Shown here: piece after piece, positions 27,931 to 36,086 of the stretch
How positions within the stretch are numbered: position 1 is the stretch's first letter
Layout of the letters: each line of letters begins with the position of its first letter
NCBI GenBank assembly: GCA_918262735.1
Contig: CAKJYJ010000002.1
Location: 80,008-144,007, forward strand
Origin: Clostridiales bacterium
GTDB taxonomy: Bacteria > Bacillota > Clostridia > Christensenellales > UBA1242
Direction of reading: 5' to 3'
Length of the DNA stretch: 64,000 nucleotides
The notes under the pieces: model-generated
The model's database searches: none
Seen by the model: only the letters and a program-made list of their open reading frames with translations
What the model was told of the DNA's origin: nothing
Position numbers and translations under genes: made by a program

Positions 27931-28871
27931 TCTTCTACCTTATCTTCAAATATATTATATTTTAATTCTTTCGAGATTAAGTTGATAATTTTTTTACCAT
28001 TCTTTTTAGTTACATTTAACAAATCTTCTTTAAAATCTTCTTCACTAAACACATTTCTACATTTATCTAAAATACGATTTTTTAAATCTTTAGGATCAAA
28101 TGTTTCTATTGCATTTAAATAACTAGTATCTTTACTAATTTTTGCAATGCCTCTATATGCATATTTATTTTTTAATAAATCCATAAATTTATCTGCGTTA
28201 TAAAATATTTTCCATTTTGAAACATGTTCAGATGCTGTTTTCATTGCCGTTTCTTTCAAATTTTCATCATAATCAAATATAGAGTTGAATCTTGTTTCGC
28301 TTAATATATATACATTACCATTTAAGACGACAACATCTATATTATAATTTAATGTTAATGCTTTTGTATTTTCTTTTTCTTTAAAGCGTCCATATTCTTC
28401 TAAGAATAATCGCTTAAATTTCAATACTTTTTGAGTGTTCTGATATTTTGAAACAAAATAGCAATAAGAGTCATCTGTTGTGTCTTTTATTTCAGTTACA
28501 TAAAGGTTTAAATCTTCATTATTATATGATAACGTTTCACTAGCATTTAAAGTGTCGATATCTCTTTGCGATAAATTTCCACAACTATTTATTGCTTCAT
28601 ATATAGCATTCCATCTTTTTTCAATTGAAGATAAATTAAGAACGGGTAATGCATTATTCTCGTTACCGTTTGGATTATAGTTTTTTATTTCTCTATTGAT
28701 AAATCCATATAAATAGTCGTTGTAGTCTTTTAACAATGAAGAATTAATATCGTCTGGCAATAAAACTGCATTGTTAAGTTTCTCGCTTCTTGCATCGAAC
28801 TTTACTAAATATATATTAATTTCACAATGCTTTAATCTTTCAATTAATTCAGTAATAACTATATTTTCCAT
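27927..28871 (-). CDS. KwaB-like DUF4868 protein (Kiwa defence)
   Basis: This 314-aa soluble protein matches the DUF4868/KwaB pattern. A long variable N-terminal half is followed by KFKRLFLEEYGRFKEKE and the signature strands VDVVVLNGNVYILSETRFNS with IFDYDENLKETA. A helical C-terminus ends in KKNGKKIINLISKELKYNIFE. KwaB in Kiwa binds DNA and acts with membrane-bound KwaA to stop phage late in infection. It starts with a good ribosome site behind an extended -10 (28893-28905) and overlaps the KwaA-like gene, so the two form one operon at the left end of element A. Confidence 0.68.
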   Translation of the reverse strand: MENIVITELIERLKHCEINIYLVKFDARSEKLNNAVLLPDDINSSLLKDYNDYLYGFINREIKNYNPNGNENNALPVLNLSSIEKRWNAIYEAINSCGNLSQRDIDTLNASETLSYNNEDLNLYVTEIKDTTDDSYCYFVSKYQNTQKVLKFKRLFLEEYGRFKEKENTKALTLNYNIDVVVLNGNVYILSETRFNSIFDYDENLKETAMKTASEHVSKWKIFYNADKFMDLLKNKYAYRGIAKISKDTSYLNAIETFDPKDLKNRILDKCRNVFSEEDFKEDLLNVTKKNGKKIINLISKELKYNIFEDKVEE

Positions 28872-28892
28872 AATATCTCCTTAAGTTAAGAT

Positions 28893-28905
28893 ATTATAAC
28901 ATAAA
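28893..28905 (-). promoter_or_regulatory. Extended -10 promoter TTTATGTTATAAT (KwaB operon)
   Basis: Minus-strand TTTATGTTATAAT, 22 bases before the start codon. The same 13-mer or a one-base variant precedes four other cargo genes of elements A and B. Confidence 0.65.
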
Positions 28906-28935
28906 TTATGACAAATTACCATACATATTGACAAT

Positions 28936-30327
28936 TTATTCAAATATTTTATTTATAACTTCGCTAGCATGGATATCAGAGTTTTTCAAGAAGTGGCTAT
29001 AGAAGTCGCTGGTGGTTGATGCTTTGCTATGGCCAGCTCTGGCTGATACTGTTTTCATATCCACACCTGCCATCAGTTGAAGAGTAATGTTAGTATGTCT
29101 AAGTGAGTGTAGTGTGACGATTGGTAGTCCAGCCCTTGCGAGAGATTTTTGTAGCCATACTCGTAAGAGTCCTGGGCAGATATCTTTGCCATCTTCTGTG
29201 CAGAAGAGCCTATCTGTGTCACCAAGTCTATCTCCAAGATATCTCTTTTGGTTTTGCCACCAAGTTTCGTATTCATGCAAGTATTCAATGAGTTTATCTG
29301 GCATTGAGATTGTGCGTTTTGAATTCTCTGTTTTTGGCTCTTTTGTTATAATTCCAAATCCAACTATGTCTTGCACAGACCTTGCTATGGTCATTGTTTT
29401 GTTTTCAAAGTCTATATCTTTCCATTCAAGGCCAGCAAGTTCGCCACGCCTTATCCCCATAAAGAGTGCTATAAGTAAGGCAATCTTCCATCGTGGATTA
29501 TCAAGGTTATCCAAATACCCAGCTAGTTGCTTTGCCTCTTTGTCATTAAGTATCTTAACTTCTTTTTTATGCCCTTGAATTGGTGCAATGTAATCACGGG
29601 AAGCGAAGTTATGCTCAACCAGTCTTTGCCTTTTTGCATCGGCTAAAATTGTTGCTAGTGTTCTTTTTAGTTTTAGTATCGTTTCTTTTGCGTATGGACG
29701 GCTAATTACTTTAACATCAAACCATTCATCAAAGTTTAGGTTTAGTGCGCTACAAATTGTTTTGGCACTGTCAATTCTTATACCATTGCCAACTGTAGCA
29801 GAGTAATATATTGATCTGGAGATGCCACTATTTCTAGTAGCATCAACCAGTTTTATGCAGTGAGATTTTAGATATTGAGTTAAATCCCTTTTCAGGATTG
29901 CGTATCTCTGCTCATATTTTTTTGCCATCATTTCATCTAGGAAACCTTGCACCATGATTGGTGTTATTTGATTGAGTTTAATGTTACCAAAGTATGCATC
30001 AAACTTTCTGATATTATCTTTACCTTTTATGTAATAGTTTAGTGACCTGGTATTCTTAATCTTTTCAAGCCACTTGTTGGCATAATCAATAAAGGTTATG
30101 TCATTATCTACTGCAAGCATACCATTTAGTTGTTTTTTGAATTTATCTTCAAAATCTAAGCAAACCCTTTGCAATTCTTTCTTTGCTTGAATTTCAGTTA
30201 AGTCGTTTGGCTTTCTCCAGCACATTGACTTTGCCACAAATTGTCCAGTTCTTAGGTCTTTTGCCTTTACTTGTATTCTATAGGATATTGATCCATCATT
30301 TAATTTTTTCTTTCTTACACACGCCAT
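28936..30327 (-). CDS. int: Tyrosine integrase with an HTH-like insertion
   Basis: Site-specific recombinase of element A, 463 aa. An N-terminal AP2-like arm-binding domain opens the protein (KKKLNDGSISYRIQV). The core-binding domain is near residues 75-135. The catalytic domain holds Arg in FMGIRRGELAGLEW, H-x-x-R in HSLRHTNIT, the second His in AGHSKAST and the nucleophile Tyr in DFYSHFL. Between about residues 141 and 207 an extra segment resembles an XRE/Cro helix-turn-helix (NSGISRSIYYSATVG, SAKTICSALNLNFDEWF). It splits the usual link between core-binding and catalytic domains. The gene lies 1.8 kb from the left core, with xis 12 bases upstream. Confidence 0.92.
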   Translation of the reverse strand: MACVRKKKLNDGSISYRIQVKAKDLRTGQFVAKSMCWRKPNDLTEIQAKKELQRVCLDFEDKFKKQLNGMLAVDNDITFIDYANKWLEKIKNTRSLNYYIKGKDNIRKFDAYFGNIKLNQITPIMVQGFLDEMMAKKYEQRYAILKRDLTQYLKSHCIKLVDATRNSGISRSIYYSATVGNGIRIDSAKTICSALNLNFDEWFDVKVISRPYAKETILKLKRTLATILADAKRQRLVEHNFASRDYIAPIQGHKKEVKILNDKEAKQLAGYLDNLDNPRWKIALLIALFMGIRRGELAGLEWKDIDFENKTMTIARSVQDIVGFGIITKEPKTENSKRTISMPDKLIEYLHEYETWWQNQKRYLGDRLGDTDRLFCTEDGKDICPGLLRVWLQKSLARAGLPIVTLHSLRHTNITLQLMAGVDMKTVSARAGHSKASTTSDFYSHFLKNSDIHASEVINKIFE

Positions 30328-30339
30328 ATTTTTCTCCTT

Positions 30340-30558
30340 TTACCCAATTATCACTTGTTCCATAGGTAGTTCGTATTCTTTGCTCTGTAAGAAGGCGAGC
30401 AGTGAATCGTAGTCAATCATTATCTTCTTACCAGTTTTTATGGAACGGATTTTATAGTTGTTTGCTAGTTTTCTTACTAAGAATTCACTAAGACTAGTGT
30501 TAGGATCTTCTTGTTTAATCATTTGTAAAGTTTCAGTTATTGTTCTAATTCTTTGCAT
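30340..30558 (-). CDS. Excisionase-like small DNA-binding protein
   Basis: This 72-aa protein has a MerR/excisionase-type winged helix: SLSEFLVRKLANNYKIRSIKTG then KKIMIDYDSLLAFLQ. It lies 12 bases upstream of the integrase gene on the same strand with GGAGG before its ATG. This is the usual xis-int arrangement that controls excision. Confidence 0.8.
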   Translation of the reverse strand: MQRIRTITETLQMIKQEDPNTSLSEFLVRKLANNYKIRSIKTGKKIMIDYDSLLAFLQSKEYELPMEQVIIG

Positions 30559-30582
30559 GTTTTCCTCCAGGTGCTGATCTCA

Positions 30583-30641
30583 ACTGGACTTGAACTCCTA
30601 TGCGAAACAAAAAGTACCGCAAAAGAATATACAAGTCCAGT
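30583..30641. repeat. Inverted repeat upstream of xis
   Basis: ACTGGACTTG (30583-30592) and CAAGTCCAGT (30632-30641) are a perfect 10-bp inverted repeat with a 39-base loop, ending 25 bases before the excisionase start. It could be an operator for Xis or Int expression or an mRNA leader hairpin. Confidence 0.55.
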
Positions 30642-30800
30642 GAAACAGCGAAATATATTCAAAAGTAAACTTTGTATCTTTGAATTCTTTTTTGCTTTGT
30701 TTCTGTTTGTCTTTGTATCTCTGTTATTTCGGTCAAAATCGTGCCTTCTTTGATTTTTTAGCAGTCCACTTGATAATTTATCCAACTCAAAATTTATCAC

Positions 30801-31058
30801 TCTTAAAACTTAAATAACGGCTTGCGTTTTCATAAAATTGCCGACTGAAATTTCACATATTTTGAATTTTTTGATTTAGATTTGATTATTTTTGATTTTT
30901 ATTTTGAAATCAAAAAGTGCAAAACACCTTTATTTTTCTAGCTTTTTAATAAAAATTTTGAAAAAATTTTTGATTTTTGATTTCGCGACTTTTTGTGTGC
31001 GACTGCCGTCCCGCTCTTTATAGGGCTTCGGCTAGAGATTTGACCGCCCCTGGGGGTG
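30801..31058. other. Intergenic region between xis and rep, with a GC-rich block
   Basis: No gene is supported here. Most is very AT-rich (many TTTTGATTT runs). A sharp GC-rich block at 31008-31058 contains the arms GCCG..CGGC and CCC..GGG, then CCGCCCCTGGGGG, ending at the rep stop codon. The block stands out in composition and could be a terminator, a nick site or an origin part. I cannot tell which. Confidence 0.4.
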
Positions 31059-31721
31059 TTATGCATCCACCAGTTCTTTTATTATTTCATCAAAAGCTTC
31101 CTTAAACTTATTTCCATATTGCGATCCAAGAACTTTAACATTTGAGACATCAAAAAGGATATATGTATCTGTTATTTCATCAATGTACAATAATTCATCA
31201 ATATAAGCCTTAAATAGAGTTTCTCCAAAACGCAATTTGAGTTTAGCAAGAAGGTGAGTGAGAAGATTATTTTTATCTAGATCTTTCACGCGCGCGTTAT
31301 CATGTATTATTTTAATTTTTTTAATATCATAATAATCTATTGTCAGCAGTCCGTTACCTTCATCGTGGAAGCCAATTTCCGATAAGTTGAAACGAGTCGG
31401 CAATGTAAATCCGTAAACAGCATTAAAATCTATTTCTAGATACATTTCGCGTTTAAGTTCAGACAGTCTGTTCATGATGCCAATTTTTTCAAGTCTTGTT
31501 ATCATGTTTCTTATTTGCCTTTCCTTAATGTTTAATATTGGCAGATCCTCCATAATCTTCTTGTAGGTTATTTTGTAATACCACTTTTCATCAATTCGTT
31601 TGCTTCTCATGTGGCCACTTCCAGCAAATTGCTCAAGGTAGTCAAGAAATAGGATTTCTTTTAGATTTAATCCCAGTCTAAGTAATGTTACTTGTGGGAA
31701 ATTAAAGATTTTTGGTCGCAT
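31059..31721 (-). CDS. Replication initiator-like protein with DnaA-N-like C-terminus
   Basis: This 220-aa protein has two parts. The first 110 residues resemble a RepA/replisome-organiser winged helix (SKRIDEKWYYKITYKKIMED, then KERQIRNMITRLEKIGIM). The last 70 resemble the DnaA N-terminal domain (LLAKLKLRFGETLFKAYIDELL then SNVKVLGSQYGNKFKEAFDEII). Such proteins start replication of plasmids and integrative elements and recruit the helicase loader. AAGGAG lies ten bases before the ATG. The hairpin array begins 170 bases upstream on the transcribed strand, which suggests an origin or leader function for it. Confidence 0.65.
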   Translation of the reverse strand: MRPKIFNFPQVTLLRLGLNLKEILFLDYLEQFAGSGHMRSKRIDEKWYYKITYKKIMEDLPILNIKERQIRNMITRLEKIGIMNRLSELKREMYLEIDFNAVYGFTLPTRFNLSEIGFHDEGNGLLTIDYYDIKKIKIIHDNARVKDLDKNNLLTHLLAKLKLRFGETLFKAYIDELLYIDEITDTYILFDVSNVKVLGSQYGNKFKEAFDEIIKELVDA

Positions 31722-31891
31722 AGATCACATGCTCCTTTTGTAGGTTTTTAATTCTCATTTTTTATCTCCTTTATTTAGATTTTTTGCTTCCACAAAGATT
31801 GATCAGTTCTTTGTTTTGGCATATATTTTAACGAAGTCTGCAGTCCTTCGGTAAAACCAAGTTTGGTTATTTACATTTTCATTCTAGCAAT

Positions 31892-32536
31892 CCCGTTAGT
31901 TCACCATTTGACCTCACGGGAATTATTTTTAAGAAAATTTTAATAGTCCCGTGTTAGCACCATTTGACTACACGGCAAAAATTTTTTAATTTTTTCCATT
32001 TCAATCTCCTTATATTTGACTCCATTTTACAATTCCCGTTATTTCACCATTTGGAATAGCGGTTATTTTTATCTGAGCTTTTTTATATTAACAACCTCAA
32101 TGTAAATCCATTTTTGACATTGAATTGTTTTATGCCAATATTTTAGCAAGTCCGATGTATCACCATTTGATATATCGGGATTTATTTTTCAAAAATATTT
32201 TAACTTTTTCGATATGACAACATTTGTCGCATCGGGATAACTTTCTAAACATTTTTTCACTCCTTTTATTTGATTTTAACAGTGTCAAAGGATCACCATT
32301 TGAATCCTTGAGATAAATTCTGCCTACATTTTAGCAATCCCGTATTGACACCATCTGTCAACACGGAAAATATTTTTTCTTGTTTTATTTTAAAATCTCC
32401 GTTGTAAACACATCTTTGACAGCGGGAAATATTTTTCTTAATTTTAGCAATTAAGGTGTGCCACCATTTGGCACAGCTAAAAATATTTTCACATGTAATT
32501 TATCATCTCCGTATCACTACCGTTTGGTGACACGGG
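31892..32536. repeat. Array of eleven 29-nt hairpins with constant loop and variable stems
   Basis: Eleven palindromes of form N12-CCATT-N12, most with loop edges CA/TG, sit 53-87 bases apart. Approximate positions are 31892-31920, 31948-31976, 32035-32063, 32096-32124, 32151-32179, 32209-32235, 32286-32310, 32339-32367, 32398-32426, 32451-32481 and 32508-32536. Stems differ but stay paired: TCCGATGTATCA with TGATATATCGGG, CCCGTTATTTCA with TGGAATAGCGGT, GTGTGCCA with TGGCACAGC, CCGTATCACTA with TGGTGACACGG. Many share outer CCCGT/ACGGG. The flanks are also alike (ATTTTAGCAA before, AATATTTTT after). Unit 4 is the most degenerate. This is not a CRISPR array, because the variable part is in the stems and there are no separate spacers of fixed length. 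Confidence 0.9.
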
Positions 32537-32537
32537 A

Positions 32538-33003
32538 ATAAAAAAAGAGATATTTGTTGTAAATATCTCTAAAAATTTATTGATTTTATATACAAGGTGG
32601 CAAACGTGGCAAAGGTAGCACCAATCACTACCATTGACAAATAACACTATATAAGCTTTTACCTTTTGGTATTTTTGCGACTTTTTGAGGGTGCCACCTG
32701 GTGCCACTTTGAATTACTAAGGTGGCACCATAGTTAATATTAATAAATTCCTTTATTTATAAGGATTCCTGTCATTGCGGTGCCACTTGTGCCACCTTTG
32801 CTACCTTATATCTATATTTCAATATTTATTATTTATTTTTTGGAGTATTGGAGCTTTTGGAGTATACGTTTATACTCTCGTGTGAGCAAAAAAATAATTT
32901 CTTTTTTATTTTTTTCTATAAAGGTGGGTATGTTTTTCTGAAATTTGCTCCAAAACTCCAGAACGGCAATAAAAAGAACGGCAGATTAGTCCGTTCTTTG
33001 ATA
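32538..33003. other. Gene-free stretch with GTGGCA-type repeats, possible decayed primase
   Basis: No intact gene is supported. Clustered GTGGCA/TGCCAC repeats occur at 32596-32622, 32691-32707, 32721-32729 and 32779-32805, some inverted. On the minus strand they read as alternating V/F-A-T or V-A residues, a pattern seen at the prim-pol/helicase junction of VapE and DUF3987 primases. Similar inverted TTGGAG units lie at 32842-32866 and 32945-32962. This may be the eroded remains of a primase gene, or iterons of the element's origin. Confidence 0.4.
32971..33001 (-). terminator. Rho-independent terminator of the type I RM operon
   Basis: Minus strand AAAGAACGG-ACTAATCTG-CCGTTCTTTTTATT just after the hsdR stop. 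Confidence 0.88.
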
Positions 33004-36000
33004 TTATATTTCACCTTCAATAATATATTTTCTTAATAACTTATCAGATAAAATTTTTACTTGTCTTAAAGTGTAGGTAGTATTATGATTACTTTCAAAA
33101 TATTCTTTTGCTTTGTTTATATCTAATGATTCAAGTAAATCATTATATCTTCCATAGGCATCTATATTGGTTTCATTTAAATTTAAATTCAACAATTCTC
33201 TTAGTTTTGATTCGTCTATACCTAATCCTACAGAAATTTGTTTAATTTGGTCATTATGTGCATTACATAAATATTCTGTAATAAATTCTCTAAATGTTTT
33301 TCCTTTTTTTATTTCTATAGCTCCAGACTCTAAATCATGCAAAAACAATTTTGCATATTTTTGTTCATCTTGAGACAATCCTGCAAATGATCTATGTAAT
33401 TCTTCCAATGCTTTCTCTTTTGATTCTTTGTCTCCTATTGTTAGATTTTTCAAATAAAGAGTAAACATCGAATTCATGTAATCATCATCAATCGAATCTG
33501 TCTGAATTTCTGTTATATGAGCATCTATATCAAAAGGGACTTCAGCTGGGCTAGAGCCTCGTCCAAACAATTCTTTGTATCTTTGAACAAGTATTAAGTA
33601 TGTTTTCTCATCAATGTTGACATCAATAATTTTAGGTTTTCCTTTTTCTTGAGGGAATTCATATTTTAAAACTTTCCAATAAAAACCTTGTATTTTTGCA
33701 GAATCTAGATAATTATTAAATTCACAGAAGAGTTTGGCAAATTTTTGTTTCCAGGCCATATCATCAGCATTTTTCTCAAAGTTTAATATTCCAACAGATA
33801 CAAATAAATGTTTTATTTCTTCAAATTTAACATTCATTTGTTCTAAGTTTTTGTCTAGCTTATCTACAAATATCCCAAAAGGTCTATTACCAGAATAATC
33901 ATTTACCGCTTGTTTTAGATTGTTATCCATTAAGTGTGGATATCTATACCAAATAACAGTACCATGAGGCTTTTCTGGTCCGTATAATCTATTTGTTCTT
34001 GATATTGCTTGAATAAAGTTTTTGCCTTGTAAACGCTTATCCAAATATAAAGTATTAATCCATTTGGAATCAAAACCTGTAAGCAACTGATCAACTACTA
34101 TAACCAAGTCGATTTTATCTTTTTCTTGAATATTTAAATATGGTTTTTTATGTGCTAATCTAGCGCAAACATCTTTTTTGAAGTAAGCATATCGACCTAT
34201 ATCATATGCAGTCCCAAACATGTTTTTATAGTCTGTTAGAATGTTCGTTATACCGTGCATTTTGGATAAAGATTGTTGAGTATTTGTGTCACTAGGATCA
34301 AAAATTGCTGTAAATTTTAAGCTAAGATGATTTTTTTGAATTTCATCTTTAAATATATTGTAATAGTCGATTGCTTCAGGTATAGAACTTGTTGCAAATA
34401 TAGCATGAAATGTAGAATTGACACTTCTTACAGGCCAATTTTTAAGGATATCAGAAACTACAGCATTTTTGTGGGCTTCAGTTTCATATTGAACTTTTGG
34501 TATAAGTGATTCTATTTCTGTCATAGGGCATTTTTGTGAGCCTTTATTCATGTAATATAAAAAGATTTCTCTTTTTGCAGGATCGCTCATTGCCTCAACT
34601 GGAGTTGATGATTTTGATTTTTCTAATGCAACTTTTTCACGAAGGTCATTATCTGCAAAAGTACAAACCATATATGGGTCAAAACCTAACACATTTTTAT
34701 CTCTTATGCCATGTACAATTGTATATCTGTGAAGCTCATCTCCAAAGATATCCACGGTTTCATCATGATCTGGCGTGCCAGTAAAACCGAAATAAATAGC
34801 ATTTGGGAATGTTCTTTTTATATCTTGATGCATTAAACCACTTTGATCACGATGACATTCATCAATAATAAAAACAAGTTTTTTAGATTGTATTTTTTCT
34901 AAATCTTTTGTTTTTACATTGCCTTCATCTTTGATTCTACTCATTTTTTGAATAGATGTAACGATCAAAGAATCATCAGCAGAGTCACTCTTTAATTTAG
35001 ATATCAAAACTTGAGTATCTTCAGTCGCTTGCACTGATTCAGATGGGTCAGCGAAGTTTCTGTAATTAATCAAAGATTGATCTCCAAGTTCAATTCTATC
35101 AATTAAGAAGATAACTTTATCAGCATCTTTTGAATTAGATATAAGCTGTGCCGCTTTGAACGATGTCATAGTTTTACCCGATCCAGTTGTATGCCAAATA
35201 TATCCACCATGTTGTTCTTTTTTAGTCCAATTTGTTCGTGCAACTTTATCAGATATTGCTGATGCCGCAAAATACTGGTAGCTCCTCATAACCTTTAGTA
35301 TACCATCAGAGTCATCTGGGATAGTGTAGAAACCAACCATTTCATGCGCCATTGGAATTGACAAGAGTTTTGTTGTAAATGTTTTCCAATCATATATTAT
35401 TTCATTGTTATAATCTTCCCAATGGAAGTAATAACTAGGATTGAATTTGCCATCTGGTCCAGGGTTAGCGAAATATACAGCATCCTCTGGATTCATAGCA
35501 ACAAAAATTTGAACTAATGAGAATATGCCAGTAAACACCCCATTTTGCATATACTTTTCAATTTGTGTCTCCGCATGAGTGATAGGTACGCTTGATTTCT
35601 TTAATTCAATATGAAACAAAGGCATACCGTTTATAAGCAACATTACATCTCCACGTCTTGCAGGATATACTGAATTATTGGTTTTAAATTTAGGTTGTCT
35701 TACTATTTGATATCTGCTTTTTCCACCAGCGATTTCCATCCTATCATAAATCTTTAAACTAACATTTTTATTAAAATGCAATTTATCAGCAGGGTTGTCT
35801 CTAATGATAGATACAGTTTTGCCATTAATAAAATTATTCAAAGCCAATGGCGTTTTAAGAGTATTAACTTGTGTTAAAATTTGATGCATTTCACCATTTG
35901 TAAGGGGACAACCATTTAGTTTGTCCTTCTCTTTATTATTTTCATATAAAATGTTTGCCCAGTTTTTTATCAATTCTTCTTCTGTAGGGTAATTGATTAC

Positions 36001-36078
36001 TTCTGGTTCCCATCCACAACTACTATATAATAAATTTACTAATGCATTTTCAAATTTTAATTCATCATCAAATGGCAT
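33004..36078 (-). CDS. hsdR: Type I restriction enzyme, R (motor/nuclease) subunit
   Basis: HsdR translocates DNA and cuts it far from the target when unmethylated sites are met. The protein is 1024 aa, normal length. An N-terminal PD-(D/E)xK nuclease core lies in GDVMLLINGMPLFHIELKK. The SF2 motor has Walker A in WHTTGSGKTMTS (near residue 300), DEAD-type IIDECHRDQSG (near 400), FTGTPDHDE, and motif VI region LLTGFDSKWINTLYLD. The C-terminal helical domain should dock on the methylase. Last gene of a six-gene operon, eight bases after hsdS, with a strong terminator behind it. Confidence 0.95.
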   Translation of the reverse strand: MPFDDELKFENALVNLLYSSCGWEPEVINYPTEEELIKNWANILYENNKEKDKLNGCPLTNGEMHQILTQVNTLKTPLALNNFINGKTVSIIRDNPADKLHFNKNVSLKIYDRMEIAGGKSRYQIVRQPKFKTNNSVYPARRGDVMLLINGMPLFHIELKKSSVPITHAETQIEKYMQNGVFTGIFSLVQIFVAMNPEDAVYFANPGPDGKFNPSYYFHWEDYNNEIIYDWKTFTTKLLSIPMAHEMVGFYTIPDDSDGILKVMRSYQYFAASAISDKVARTNWTKKEQHGGYIWHTTGSGKTMTSFKAAQLISNSKDADKVIFLIDRIELGDQSLINYRNFADPSESVQATEDTQVLISKLKSDSADDSLIVTSIQKMSRIKDEGNVKTKDLEKIQSKKLVFIIDECHRDQSGLMHQDIKRTFPNAIYFGFTGTPDHDETVDIFGDELHRYTIVHGIRDKNVLGFDPYMVCTFADNDLREKVALEKSKSSTPVEAMSDPAKREIFLYYMNKGSQKCPMTEIESLIPKVQYETEAHKNAVVSDILKNWPVRSVNSTFHAIFATSSIPEAIDYYNIFKDEIQKNHLSLKFTAIFDPSDTNTQQSLSKMHGITNILTDYKNMFGTAYDIGRYAYFKKDVCARLAHKKPYLNIQEKDKIDLVIVVDQLLTGFDSKWINTLYLDKRLQGKNFIQAISRTNRLYGPEKPHGTVIWYRYPHLMDNNLKQAVNDYSGNRPFGIFVDKLDKNLEQMNVKFEEIKHLFVSVGILNFEKNADDMAWKQKFAKLFCEFNNYLDSAKIQGFYWKVLKYEFPQEKGKPKIIDVNIDEKTYLILVQRYKELFGRGSSPAEVPFDIDAHITEIQTDSIDDDYMNSMFTLYLKNLTIGDKESKEKALEELHRSFAGLSQDEQKYAKLFLHDLESGAIEIKKGKTFREFITEYLCNAHNDQIKQISVGLGIDESKLRELLNLNLNETNIDAYGRYNDLLESLDINKAKEYFESNHNTTYTLRQVKILSDKLLRKYIIEGEI

Positions 36079-36086
36079 ATTTCCTC

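Noticed and set aside
30565-30605. tRNA-like 3' end (minus-strand GAGTTCAAGTCC followed by AGCACC)
   Set aside because: The GTTCAA similarity is part of the perfect inverted repeat 30583/30632; no anticodon or acceptor partner can be folded.
30537-30800. ORFs on both strands upstream of the excisionase gene (30537-30800 minus, 30553-30753 plus)
   Set aside because: Both cross the xis ribosome site and the inverted repeat, have odd composition and lack ribosome sites. More likely a leader region.
31892-32536. CRISPR array
   Set aside because: Units are regularly spaced and palindromic, but the conserved part is only the loop and flank, the stems vary in register with their partners, and spacing is irregular (53-87). 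No cas gene is in the window.
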